Origin: Allopusillimonas ginsengisoli
Lineage (GTDB): Bacteria > Pseudomonadota > Gammaproteobacteria > Burkholderiales > Burkholderiaceae_B
Length of the DNA: 64,000 nucleotides
Assembly (NCBI RefSeq): GCF_004153455.1
Contig: NZ_SDQE01000002.1
Location: forward strand, 496,001-560,000
Reading direction: 5' to 3'
The first letter of the stretch is position 1. The number at the start of each line of letters is the position of its first letter. The position numbers were made by a program, and so were the translations under genes. The notes beneath the pieces were generated by a model. The model was not told where the DNA came from. It ran no database searches and was given only the letters and a program-made list of their open reading frames with translations. This document shows positions 56,906 to 64,000 of the stretch, in pieces.

Positions 56906-57340
56906 ATGGAATCACACTCGAATTCCAGTGGCGCTCGTACCAAGCTGGATTTGCTGTACCACGAGGTGCTGGGTGAAGTCGCTAGCCTCGTAGCTAGACT
57001 GGAAACAGCCACCCAAAGCCTGGATGCGCTGCAAAAGCAGATGCAATCCATGGGCGAAGCGCAGCAAGTCTTGCCTGAACAACTCAGCCGCCATCTGACC
57101 GCCACGATGGAAGCGGCAGCCAAACCCATCAATCAGCAGGCTCAACGCGCCATCCAGACCATGCTGGATGACACCGGCAGCCGGCTGGATCAATTGGCCC
57201 GGGATGCCGCGAAGTACGCCAGCATCGCCCACCGATCCGCACGACGCATGGCAATCATCGCCCTAGCCGTAGGCGGCACAGCAGGTATTCTGGGCGGCTT
57301 GCTGGCAGGCCTGGCCCTGGGTCAGATCCTGATCTCTTGA
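56906..57340 (+). CDS. StbC-like stability protein
   Basis: A 144-residue protein with a predicted coiled coil (about residues 25-110: ARLETATQSLDALQKQMQSM and later DDTGSRLDQLARDAAKYASI) and a C-terminal hydrophobic helix (IIALAVGGTAGILGGLLAGL), so it is a tail-anchored membrane protein. Position and size match StbC of R388. Its ribosome site is weak. It is followed by the coupling protein 12 bp downstream, as in R388 where trwA comes between. Confidence 0.65.
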   Translation: MESHSNSSGARTKLDLLYHEVLGEVASLVARLETATQSLDALQKQMQSMGEAQQVLPEQLSRHLTATMEAAAKPINQQAQRAIQTMLDDTGSRLDQLARDAAKYASIAHRSARRMAIIALAVGGTAGILGGLLAGLALGQILIS

Positions 57341-57352
57341 GGACCGATACTT

Positions 57353-58999
57353 ATGTCCACCTTGATCTCACCCATTACCCGGCGGCGCATTGCCGCCTTT
57401 TCTTTGGCGCTCTTGCCGACCGGTGCCTGGATGGCTGCCGCCACCTGGGGCAGCCATATGCACTGGCGAGACTGGAACGCCAAAACGTTCTGGCATTTTG
57501 TGATGCTGACGCCGCAGTACCCAGTGCTCTACGGCTCACTGGGCATCGGTCTGGTTCTCGCATTGGCACTTATCCTGCTTATCGGGCGCACCGCCAGAAC
57601 CGAAGGGTTTGAGGGCGCTGCCTACAAACGCTTTGTGCGTGGCACACGCACTACCTCGGCAAAAAGCCTGGCCCGCCAGTGCGAAGAAAGTGGCAAACAG
57701 CAAATCGACGTGGGCGGCATCCCCATGCCGCCTGCCAATGAGAACCTGCATTTGCTCATCAGCGGTGCCACGGGCTCCGGTAAATCGGTGTTGTTGCGCC
57801 ACATGGCCGCTTCGGTACTCAAGCGCTCACAGCACGACATGAGCAACCGTTTGCTCGGCCAAACGCCCGAGCGCAACGACCGGATGATCGTGATTGACCC
57901 CAATGGGGACCTACTCAGCAAATTCTGGCAACCCAGCGATGTGATCCTGAATCCCTACGATGCCCGCAGCCAGGGCTGGTCGTTCTTCAATGAGGTTCGT
58001 GCCGATTACGACTGGAAGCGGCTGGCCCACTCTATGGTTCCCATGAGCCAGGACAAGAACGCTGAAGAATGGAACGACTTCGGCCGCCTGCTGCTACGCG
58101 AGACGGCCAAGAAACTCCACCAATTGCAGGGCAACGAGGCTAGCGTCATGGATCTGTTTCGCCTATGCACCATCGAAGACCCCAAGGTTTTGAAGCAATT
58201 CCTAGAAGGCACCCTGGCCGAATCTCTTTTTGTTGGTTCCAGCGAAGCCAGTAAGGCGCTGTCTTCCGCCCGCTTCGTACTGTCGAACAAGCTGTCCGAG
58301 CACACCGGCATGAAGCCCGGGCGGTTCTCCATCCGAGATTGGCTGGCCAAGCCCGATGGTGGGAACCTGTACATCAACTGGCGCGAAGACATGATGAGTT
58401 CCATGAAGCCACTGGTGTCGTCATGGGCCGACGTATTCATCACGTCCATCTTATCCATGCCTGAAGGCACCCACCGACGCTGGTGGTTGTTCATTGATGA
58501 GTTGGCTAGCCTGGAAGCCCTGCCGTCACTGGAAGCGGGCCTAACCAAGGGCCGGAAAAACGGCCTGCGCATCGTGGCGGGATTACAGAGTACATCCCAA
58601 CTGGAACACATCTACGGTCGCACCATGGCCACTACCATTCGAGCCAGTTTCCGCAACCTGGCTGTCCTGGGCGGCTCCCGCACCGACCCACAGACGGCGA
58701 AAGACATGAGTGAAAGCCTCGGCACACATGAGGTTGAACGACCCAAGTACAGCATCAGTCGAAGTGTGGACCATCGCAACACCTCGGACAATATGGATCG
58801 GACGTCAGAAGACGTCGTGACGGCGGCGCAGATACAGGCGCTGCCTGCGCTGGGCGGGTACGTGGCCTTGGCGGGGGATTTCCCGATTGCTAGGGTGAGC
58901 TTGCCGTTCAGAGAGTTTGCTGTGGCTGCGGCGGCGTTTGAGGAGTCTGGGAAAGTGCTGAATGCTGCTGCGTCCACAACGACACTATCACACAGATAG
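57353..58999 (+). CDS. TrwB/TraD-type coupling protein
   Basis: A 548-residue VirD4-like ATPase that links the relaxase to the VirB channel. Two N-terminal membrane helices, Walker A LLISGATGSGKSVLLRHMA (GATGSGKS at 138-145), then MIVIDPNGDLLSKFW, and the Walker B WWLFIDELASLEALPSLE, the hallmark of TrwB. It ends with AGDFPIARVSLPFREFA. GAGGA fixes ATG 57353. In IncW plasmids a relaxase gene follows trwB; here a reversed unrelated operon follows. It is complete, so the coupling function may be intact. Confidence 0.92.
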   Translation: MSTLISPITRRRIAAFSLALLPTGAWMAAATWGSHMHWRDWNAKTFWHFVMLTPQYPVLYGSLGIGLVLALALILLIGRTARTEGFEGAAYKRFVRGTRTTSAKSLARQCEESGKQQIDVGGIPMPPANENLHLLISGATGSGKSVLLRHMAASVLKRSQHDMSNRLLGQTPERNDRMIVIDPNGDLLSKFWQPSDVILNPYDARSQGWSFFNEVRADYDWKRLAHSMVPMSQDKNAEEWNDFGRLLLRETAKKLHQLQGNEASVMDLFRLCTIEDPKVLKQFLEGTLAESLFVGSSEASKALSSARFVLSNKLSEHTGMKPGRFSIRDWLAKPDGGNLYINWREDMMSSMKPLVSSWADVFITSILSMPEGTHRRWWLFIDELASLEALPSLEAGLTKGRKNGLRIVAGLQSTSQLEHIYGRTMATTIRASFRNLAVLGGSRTDPQTAKDMSESLGTHEVERPKYSISRSVDHRNTSDNMDRTSEDVVTAAQIQALPALGGYVALAGDFPIARVSLPFREFAVAAAAFEESGKVLNAAASTTTLSHR

Positions 59000-59372
59000 A
59001 GTATCCCGAAGGTTGAAAGCGGCCACAAGCGGTCATCCGCCGATGCTTGGATACAGAAGTTCAAGCGTCACCCCTACCTTCGACCGGCCTTTCAGAGACT
59101 GACTTCGTCTATCGAAAGATCGGAAAGAGCCGTCGATCATGCCGCATTGTCTGCAGCCGACTGCGAACCGCTGCTTTCGGAAAGTACAAATTGAACGCTG
59201 CCTCTGTTCGTCACACGAGCTACTGTCACAGTATTGACAAGACATTGTGCGCTCAATCTCACACACTCCAGCGCCAACCTGTCCAAAAGGTCCTGCATGT
59301 GTCGGTCTACTTTTGGGCGTGGTTAGAATGCGCCTTATGCCGAAGACTTCGAACTCAACCGCGTGCGCATAA
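59000..59372. other. Junction region after trwB, no clear gene
   Basis: A 373-bp stretch without a supported gene, between the trwB stop and the end of the leftward operon. A TTGACA box occurs at about 59235, without a convincing -10. Open frames here are short with atypical composition. It may hold remnants of the sequence lost when the right-hand operon was inserted. Confidence 0.4.
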
Positions 59373-60548
59373 TCACGAGTAGGCCTCCCCGGTTAGTAAT
59401 AACGCAGATATCGCTGGCTTAGATGCCTTGAGATCACTAATTGACGCCACGTATCGCTTAGGTTCCGCATGCGGGATAGTCACACCGTATTTTTCGTTCA
59501 GGTCGGCCGGCCGCATCTCGAAACAGGCTAGGCCGGCGCCTAGTGTCACCAACTTACTTCCAAGAGGAGTCACGACGATCCGACATCCACCGAGGATTTT
59601 CATGCTGTCTTTGTACCGTTGCATTGCCTTCAGCAGCTGTCTATACGCCTCGAAAGGGTTCGATTCATGCACATGCAGGATGTTCGTCGTCGGAGTTCTG
59701 CGGCTTGCAAACAGCGGCGTTTCATATTCCACTAACAGGTCATCGGCACGCCGTGGATTCAAGGATGGATGCGGCAATACGGGGCAGATCTCGGCTGAAT
59801 CGGGAATCTCAGCGAGTGCCATCAGCTTTTGCAACTGACTTACCCTGTTCTCGCCTAAGATCGGAAACCAAACGAGCGGCCAATCTCGCACGCTCTCGGC
59901 ATGCATTGCTCCGGTGAAACCTGGGATTAGAACGAGGTCATTGCTTGGATCTTCTGCGCGAATGTTCCCGTCTAATCTAGCGTCCTCTGCTACCAAAACT
60001 TGAAAATTGACACCATTTGCCGCCAAAGGATGCACGCCATCCGTCTCGATGGCTTTGTTTGGAACGAGTTTATTAAGCAGGCTGGTTAGCAATGCTAGGT
60101 AGGCAACCCGTGGCAACGAACTAACGTCAAGAACGATGTCAGTTTGATCGGTGACCTCTTCGAGCACCGCCCTGATTCCTATGGCAAGTGCGGTGCTTGC
60201 ACTAATGTCATCTTCGTCATTAGAGGATGAGCCAATAGGAATGTTCTTCACTGCACCGAGCGGTGCGAAGATCATCTCTAGACGCGCAGCATTTTCCTCG
60301 GTAAGTTGGGCGATATCGTCTTCGAGTTCGTAATCTGTGAAGCCAACCAGTAGCAACTGGGCTTTCTCGACATTTCGGCCAGACGCTTGCAGACTCTTGA
60401 CCATCTCCTGCATAACATATTGGGCGCGAACGTCGAAGCCGCGGCCTGCAATGTAGAGTAGGCGCAGTGGGCGTTTGTCGAAAAGCCGATCCCACATTTC
60501 GTGGACGCCATTTCCTCTGCGAAAGACATAGTGGTCCCAAAGCATCAT
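59373..60548 (-). CDS. Unrecognised Rossmann-like protein, last gene of the four-gene operon
   Basis: A 391-residue protein that I do not recognise. The start is ATG 60548, whose A is the last base of the preceding stop (TAATG). GGAG lies eight bases before it. Pattern: PLRLLYIAGRGFDVRAQYVM near residues 27-46 (a glycine-rich loop after a strand), IVLDVSSLPRVAYLALL at 138-154 and IVVTPLGSKLVTLGAGLACF at 324-343. These fit repeated strand-loop-helix units of a nucleotide-binding Rossmann-like fold. No membrane helix or nuclease motif is seen. Its genetic linkage to a phosphoribosyltransferase, an ATPase and a HAD suggests a sensor or effector of a small-molecule system. Confidence 0.7.
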   Translation of the reverse strand: MMLWDHYVFRRGNGVHEMWDRLFDKRPLRLLYIAGRGFDVRAQYVMQEMVKSLQASGRNVEKAQLLLVGFTDYELEDDIAQLTEENAARLEMIFAPLGAVKNIPIGSSSNDEDDISASTALAIGIRAVLEEVTDQTDIVLDVSSLPRVAYLALLTSLLNKLVPNKAIETDGVHPLAANGVNFQVLVAEDARLDGNIRAEDPSNDLVLIPGFTGAMHAESVRDWPLVWFPILGENRVSQLQKLMALAEIPDSAEICPVLPHPSLNPRRADDLLVEYETPLFASRRTPTTNILHVHESNPFEAYRQLLKAMQRYKDSMKILGGCRIVVTPLGSKLVTLGAGLACFEMRPADLNEKYGVTIPHAEPKRYVASISDLKASKPAISALLLTGEAYS

Positions 60549-62470
60549 TAGCTCATCTCCAGACGGGGGCGGCGGCTTGGAACAAGGCCTCGCTCCATCC
60601 AATCGATCATCTGGGCCGCAGTAATATCCTGCCAACCGCCTTGCTGCAGGGGTAGGCCGTAGTGAGCGCAGAGAGTTCTGTTCAAATAAAAAACCGTCCC
60701 GCTTTCCCTCGATGTGCTGGCGGCACTGGGTTTGGCCAGCAATAAATTTTCCGCAGCACATTCTGCCAGAACACGAATCAGTAATGTGCTTTTTTCGGCC
60801 AACGCCTTCGTTGCAGTCTCGAGTTTGTTTAACTCGCTCTGGGAAAGACGCACTCCAGTAACACCCGGTGCATACGGGGCGTTGGGTGCGAATGTTCTCT
60901 CGCGGCAGAAAACCCCAACGGAGTCGAGAAGTCGCTGTGCTCGCAAGCCCTCAGTGTGACTCTTGGGGATGAACTCCCGCTTTCGTTTGGCAGCATCCTT
61001 GAGTAGCTTTTCTTGCTCGACCGGAGTCAGAGTCGGCTCTGGCTTCCGTAGCACCTGCTTGTTCTGCATGCCGATATAGAGTGCTGCCGCCAGCGACAGC
61101 AACTCTTCGACGTTGGCACTAGCCATCACACATAGTCGATCGAGGCCGAAGTAGTATGGAATCTTTAACTCGTCGTGCATGAAGATTTCTGCAGCACCTC
61201 TGACCTGTGAGTTATCACGATCATCTAACTCTTCTGTTGACAGGGCCATGTCCAAGGTCATCTGACGCTTCGATTCGTCCCGCGCAAGCAGGATGCGCGT
61301 GACATAAAGTTCAACCAAGGACTCGATGCTGGCTTCTGCACTGTGCTGTTCCGCTCGAGCTAGCCACTCGCTATATCGAACATTGCTCTCGTGTCGTTGG
61401 ACATCGTCGCGAAATACCTGAATGCCTTTGCCTACCTCAGTCCGGATTTCGTCAAGAACAAGCTCTCCACGTAGGCACTGTGAGAATGAATTAGATGCGA
61501 CTACGTCCTGTATCAACATCCGCCGGTCCAAGATACTTTGCGCAAACGTCGCGAATTGGTGTGGGCCACGTGGCCCGCTCCACATTTCCTCTAAGGCATA
61601 CTCGTGTATGTCTCTGCCTTGTCGAACACCTTGCGAGAGCAGGCCCTCGCCGAGTGCAATGGACCGCTCGGCAAGCCAGATCGGGATGGTAGAACGCTGA
61701 ACCGCGAGTTCATCGATTAAAAGCGCGCGCTGTTTTCGCCGAAGCTTGTGAAGATCGTCGATCATCAGCAAACGTTTCGATGCGACTTGTCGCCCTTCGA
61801 CGACAAACTGCACGGTTTGAAGCCATAGCGCGCCCTCGAACTGAAAATGGGAAGGCATGTCTGCAGTGTCCTGCTCAACGAACGCATCGAGCTGGGCATA
61901 CACACGCTGCTCATGCTGCTCCGCCCAATCGGCAAGTTCTCGAGCGCTGGCAAGGCGTGGGATGCCTTTCAGGTCGTTAATCTGCTCGGCATACTCTAAT
62001 CGGATGGTATCGAACTGATCGGGCGTGCTGAAGCCAAGCAGCGCTCCGACACTACGAAGCGTTCTCAGCACTACGCGACAGTCGAGCAGCGCGCGAAATA
62101 ATCCCTCCTGTTTAATATCGGCACCTGGCGGAAGGTCTGCATAGCCCGAAGCGCAGGAGAGCAATACACCAAGAAACTGAGGCCGATCCTGATCGTCCAA
62201 CACCCCTTTCGAGACTAGTTTCTGAAAAGACTCGGCCAACTCTGGGGAGCGACGAGCGGTCCAGAACGCGCGCAGTGCTGTTGGCGTGAATGCTCGTAGT
62301 AGCGTAGTTTTTCCCGCGCCGGGGGCACTTCTGAAGATATGGATACCGCCCTTGAAGGCGTCCTCGGCTAGCTTCTCCAAAATCTTCGGCGAGAACAGGC
62401 GAACGAAGTCGAGATCTGATGTCGTACGCTCCGACATACGTTCTAAGAATGGATTAGTGTGATAAGCCAT
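60548..62470 (-). CDS. P-loop ATPase (Orc/Cdc6- or STAND-like)
   Basis: A 640-residue ATPase. The start ATG 62470 shares one base with the upstream stop (TGATG). Walker A RSAPGAGKTTLLRAF lies at about residues 47-61, Walker B RLLMIDDLHKLRRKQR at about 233-248. The layout after it (an arginine-bearing helical part and a C-terminal basic region) recalls Orc/Cdc6-like or STAND AAA ATPases found in defence loci. No nuclease or protease domain is visible in the C-terminal half, which is helical and charged (PVEQEKLLKDAAKRKREF). It probably acts as the sensor or switch of the operon. Function inferred. Confidence 0.75.
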   Translation of the reverse strand: MAYHTNPFLERMSERTTSDLDFVRLFSPKILEKLAEDAFKGGIHIFRSAPGAGKTTLLRAFTPTALRAFWTARRSPELAESFQKLVSKGVLDDQDRPQFLGVLLSCASGYADLPPGADIKQEGLFRALLDCRVVLRTLRSVGALLGFSTPDQFDTIRLEYAEQINDLKGIPRLASARELADWAEQHEQRVYAQLDAFVEQDTADMPSHFQFEGALWLQTVQFVVEGRQVASKRLLMIDDLHKLRRKQRALLIDELAVQRSTIPIWLAERSIALGEGLLSQGVRQGRDIHEYALEEMWSGPRGPHQFATFAQSILDRRMLIQDVVASNSFSQCLRGELVLDEIRTEVGKGIQVFRDDVQRHESNVRYSEWLARAEQHSAEASIESLVELYVTRILLARDESKRQMTLDMALSTEELDDRDNSQVRGAAEIFMHDELKIPYYFGLDRLCVMASANVEELLSLAAALYIGMQNKQVLRKPEPTLTPVEQEKLLKDAAKRKREFIPKSHTEGLRAQRLLDSVGVFCRERTFAPNAPYAPGVTGVRLSQSELNKLETATKALAEKSTLLIRVLAECAAENLLLAKPSAASTSRESGTVFYLNRTLCAHYGLPLQQGGWQDITAAQMIDWMERGLVPSRRPRLEMS

Positions 62471-63576
62471 CAGAATTCTCGATGCCGGCTGACGCGCGGA
62501 AACAAACCGAAAGGTGTGTTTGACTCCGGCCCCCACAGCATGTAGATTGAATTGTTCGGGGAGTTATGCGAAAGAACAACGGGTAATGCGCAGCCAGCAA
62601 AGCCCATACGGGCATCAGACGTTCCGCCTACTGCAATGTGCTTGTCAGTCGCTCTGGCGTCGTAATAGTCGGTTTTTTCCAGAAGAGCACGAATCTTTGG
62701 ATCAGACTCACGTTTGAGCGAAGTTTCAGGTTCGATCGGGCATAGCACCCGAACCTGCAGCGGCTTGTAGCCTTTTTCGGAAGTAAAGCGTTCAGACCAG
62801 TATTCGATGTGGTCGATGGCCTGACGTGTCGCAGTGTAGAGGAGGAGGAAGACTTCATAGTGAGAGGTATCCACAAGATCGCCTCGATGAAGGCGTTCGT
62901 ATATCTTCCTAATCTTCCCTTTAAAGGTTCGTTTCTCGCTGTCATACCGGATATAGGTATTACCGCTGCCAGAAAAGTCATCAAGTAACCAGATCAAGTT
63001 GAAACGGGGCCGCTCAAGTTGGAACTCGGAATCCGTAAGTGAGGCTTTCAACTCCTTGAGCATGTCATCGGCCTTTTCATCACTCAGCTCATAGGCTTGC
63101 CATATCTGCTCGTTCGTGATGTCGCCGCCGCTTGCGCGCCGCAATTCGTTGGTGCGAGCGCCGTCGCTCAATCCCAAATATAAAGATTTAAGTCGAAGTT
63201 CGTTGAAGCGAGGGTGGCCTGAAATCTTCCCGACGAGGTGCGCAGAGATGTCGTGCTCTTCGGCGACGAGACGCATGCACTCTTGAACAATCAGGTCCGG
63301 ATATGCAGTGCTTACTAGATGAGTGAATTCAGCATCAGAGAAGTACACCAGTCTACGAGTCACGAGTTCAAGCGCAGCTTCACGATCTTCGGGGCTGAAT
63401 TGATCAAGCCAAAGTGCCAGACTCTCGATAAAACGACGCCCAGGCCCAAACTGTTGATAGTGATCGTATTTGTAGTCTGCGAGCAACTGCAGAGTTGGCA
63501 AGAAACGCGGAGGGGCATCAAGGTCTCTCCAGTCCATTACCTTTGCAAGTAGTTGTGCTGCGTTATGGTCATGCAT
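62470..63576 (-). CDS. Phosphoribosyltransferase-like protein
   Basis: A 368-residue protein. After a helical N-terminal third, a motif RPRFNLIWLLDDFSGSGNTY (residues 189-208; LDDFSGSGNT at 198-207) matches the PRPP-binding loop of type I phosphoribosyltransferases (hydrophobic strand, two acids, then GSGxT). LYLGLSDGARTNELRR (133-148) may be the substrate hood. The end of the gene overlaps the ATPase start. Its own start ATG 63576 overlaps the HAD stop by eight bases. The domain resembles the PRTase-like families described in conflict systems by Aravind and co-workers (from memory, not searched). The nucleobase used is unknown. Confidence 0.72.
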   Translation of the reverse strand: MHDHNAAQLLAKVMDWRDLDAPPRFLPTLQLLADYKYDHYQQFGPGRRFIESLALWLDQFSPEDREAALELVTRRLVYFSDAEFTHLVSTAYPDLIVQECMRLVAEEHDISAHLVGKISGHPRFNELRLKSLYLGLSDGARTNELRRASGGDITNEQIWQAYELSDEKADDMLKELKASLTDSEFQLERPRFNLIWLLDDFSGSGNTYIRYDSEKRTFKGKIRKIYERLHRGDLVDTSHYEVFLLLYTATRQAIDHIEYWSERFTSEKGYKPLQVRVLCPIEPETSLKRESDPKIRALLEKTDYYDARATDKHIAVGGTSDARMGFAGCALPVVLSHNSPNNSIYMLWGPESNTPFGLFPRVSRHREF

Positions 63577-64000
63577 GGCTGGATGACTCCGTCTGCTCTG
63601 GAGGCGAAAGGCGTACGGAGAACGACCCCGAGTCGTCTTCTACGAAACGCTCCAGGTACCAAAGCGAGGCATCCACGTCACGCCGATGAGAAGGCGCAAG
63701 CTTCCAGCCTCGATCGAGTCTGCGCGATGGGACGTCCACGCTAAGTGAAAACCGGTGTTCAAGAAGCGCAGAGTCGTTTCCGGGCCACGCCCCTTGGTCG
63801 CCTAGTGTCAAAATCTCATATGGGTCAATCTTGAAATTTTGGATAATGTGCGCGATAAGCCTAGATTTGGTGATGCCCGCAGCGAGTATATCGACAGAGT
63901 GCTTGCTCTTAACCATGCTAGAGAGGTCGAGACCAGCTTGACGCAGTGCGTCTGCCACGACGAACCACATGTTGTCGGTAGGTAGGCCCTCTCGGAATCG
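63569..64000 (-). CDS. HAD-superfamily hydrolase, partial (N-terminus beyond the window)
   Basis: The last 143 residues of a longer protein. The frame is open to the window edge (RFREGLPTDN precedes the first ATG at 63970), so the true start is to the right. DPYEILTLGDQGAWPGNDSALLEH carries the C-terminal GD-x-G...ND acid motif of HAD phosphatases (like sucrose-phosphatase types), and VKSKHSVDILAAGITKS resembles the Lys motif region. The nucleophile DxD would lie in the missing part. It overlaps the PRTase-like gene by eight bases, so the proteins are made together. A phosphatase acting on the PRTase product is a plausible inference. Confidence 0.68.
   Translation of the reverse strand, partial: RFREGLPTDNMWFVVADALRQAGLDLSSMVKSKHSVDILAAGITKSRLIAHIIQNFKIDPYEILTLGDQGAWPGNDSALLEHRFSLSVDVPSRRLDRGWKLAPSHRRDVDASLWYLERFVEDDSGSFSVRLSPPEQTESSSHA

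Noticed and set aside
59047-59382. A 111-codon open frame after trwB
   Set aside because: No ribosome site, odd composition, no motif; it overlaps the end of the leftward operon.
39673-64000. Right attachment site of the tRNA-Phe element
   Set aside because: I looked for another copy of the tRNA 3' end (such as CCCCAGGCCACCA) in this range and saw none, so the element probably extends beyond the window.

Overview
The window is a betaproteobacterial chromosome segment, most likely from the family Alcaligenaceae (Bordetella, Achromobacter, Pusillimonas and relatives). I judge this from the order and style of the housekeeping genes: hemA-prfA-prmC-grxD-ubiX, the atpIBEFHAGDC operon, priA-rep, hemE and ttcA with folB. 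The core is GC-rich. No database search was possible, so the placement is by recognition only.

Layout. (1) 1-5490: the right end of a decaying mobile element abutting the 3' end of a tRNA-Arg(CCG) gene. It holds a frameshifted secreted-protein gene, a small membrane protein, a TraG/VirD4-type coupling protein, three small unknown genes and a large serine recombinase. One missing base breaks the recombinase in its catalytic segment, and its C-terminus is written antisense to the tRNA. (2) 5491-39596: about 34 kb of core chromosome. It encodes a diheme cytochrome c, acyl-CoA metabolism, a small protein behind a strong operator-bearing promoter, Rep and PriA helicases, HemE, the whole F1Fo ATP synthase, an M61 peptidase, FolB, TtcA, an MscS channel, an aldehyde dehydrogenase and the hemA-prfA-prmC-grxD-ubiX cluster. 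(3) 39597-64000 and beyond: a second mobile element that starts at a tRNA-Phe(GAA) gene with a P4-type tyrosine integrase.

The second element looks like an integrated conjugative plasmid. It has a toxin-antitoxin pair, a TrbM/KikA protein, a full VirB1-VirB11 type IV secretion set, a TrfA-family replication initiator, an iteron origin (four 16-bp repeats at 21-22 bp spacing, DnaA boxes, two abutting 11-mers), an stbABC-like stability operon and a TrwB-like coupling protein. The relaxase that normally follows trwB is not seen. In its place, on the opposite strand, is a compact operon of four overlapping genes running off the right edge: a HAD-like phosphatase (partial), a phosphoribosyltransferase-like protein, an Orc/Cdc6-like or STAND-like P-loop ATPase and an unrecognised Rossmann-like protein. 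This operon is the best candidate for an undescribed system, possibly a nucleotide-based conflict or antiphage system. Its function is inferred from motifs and context only.
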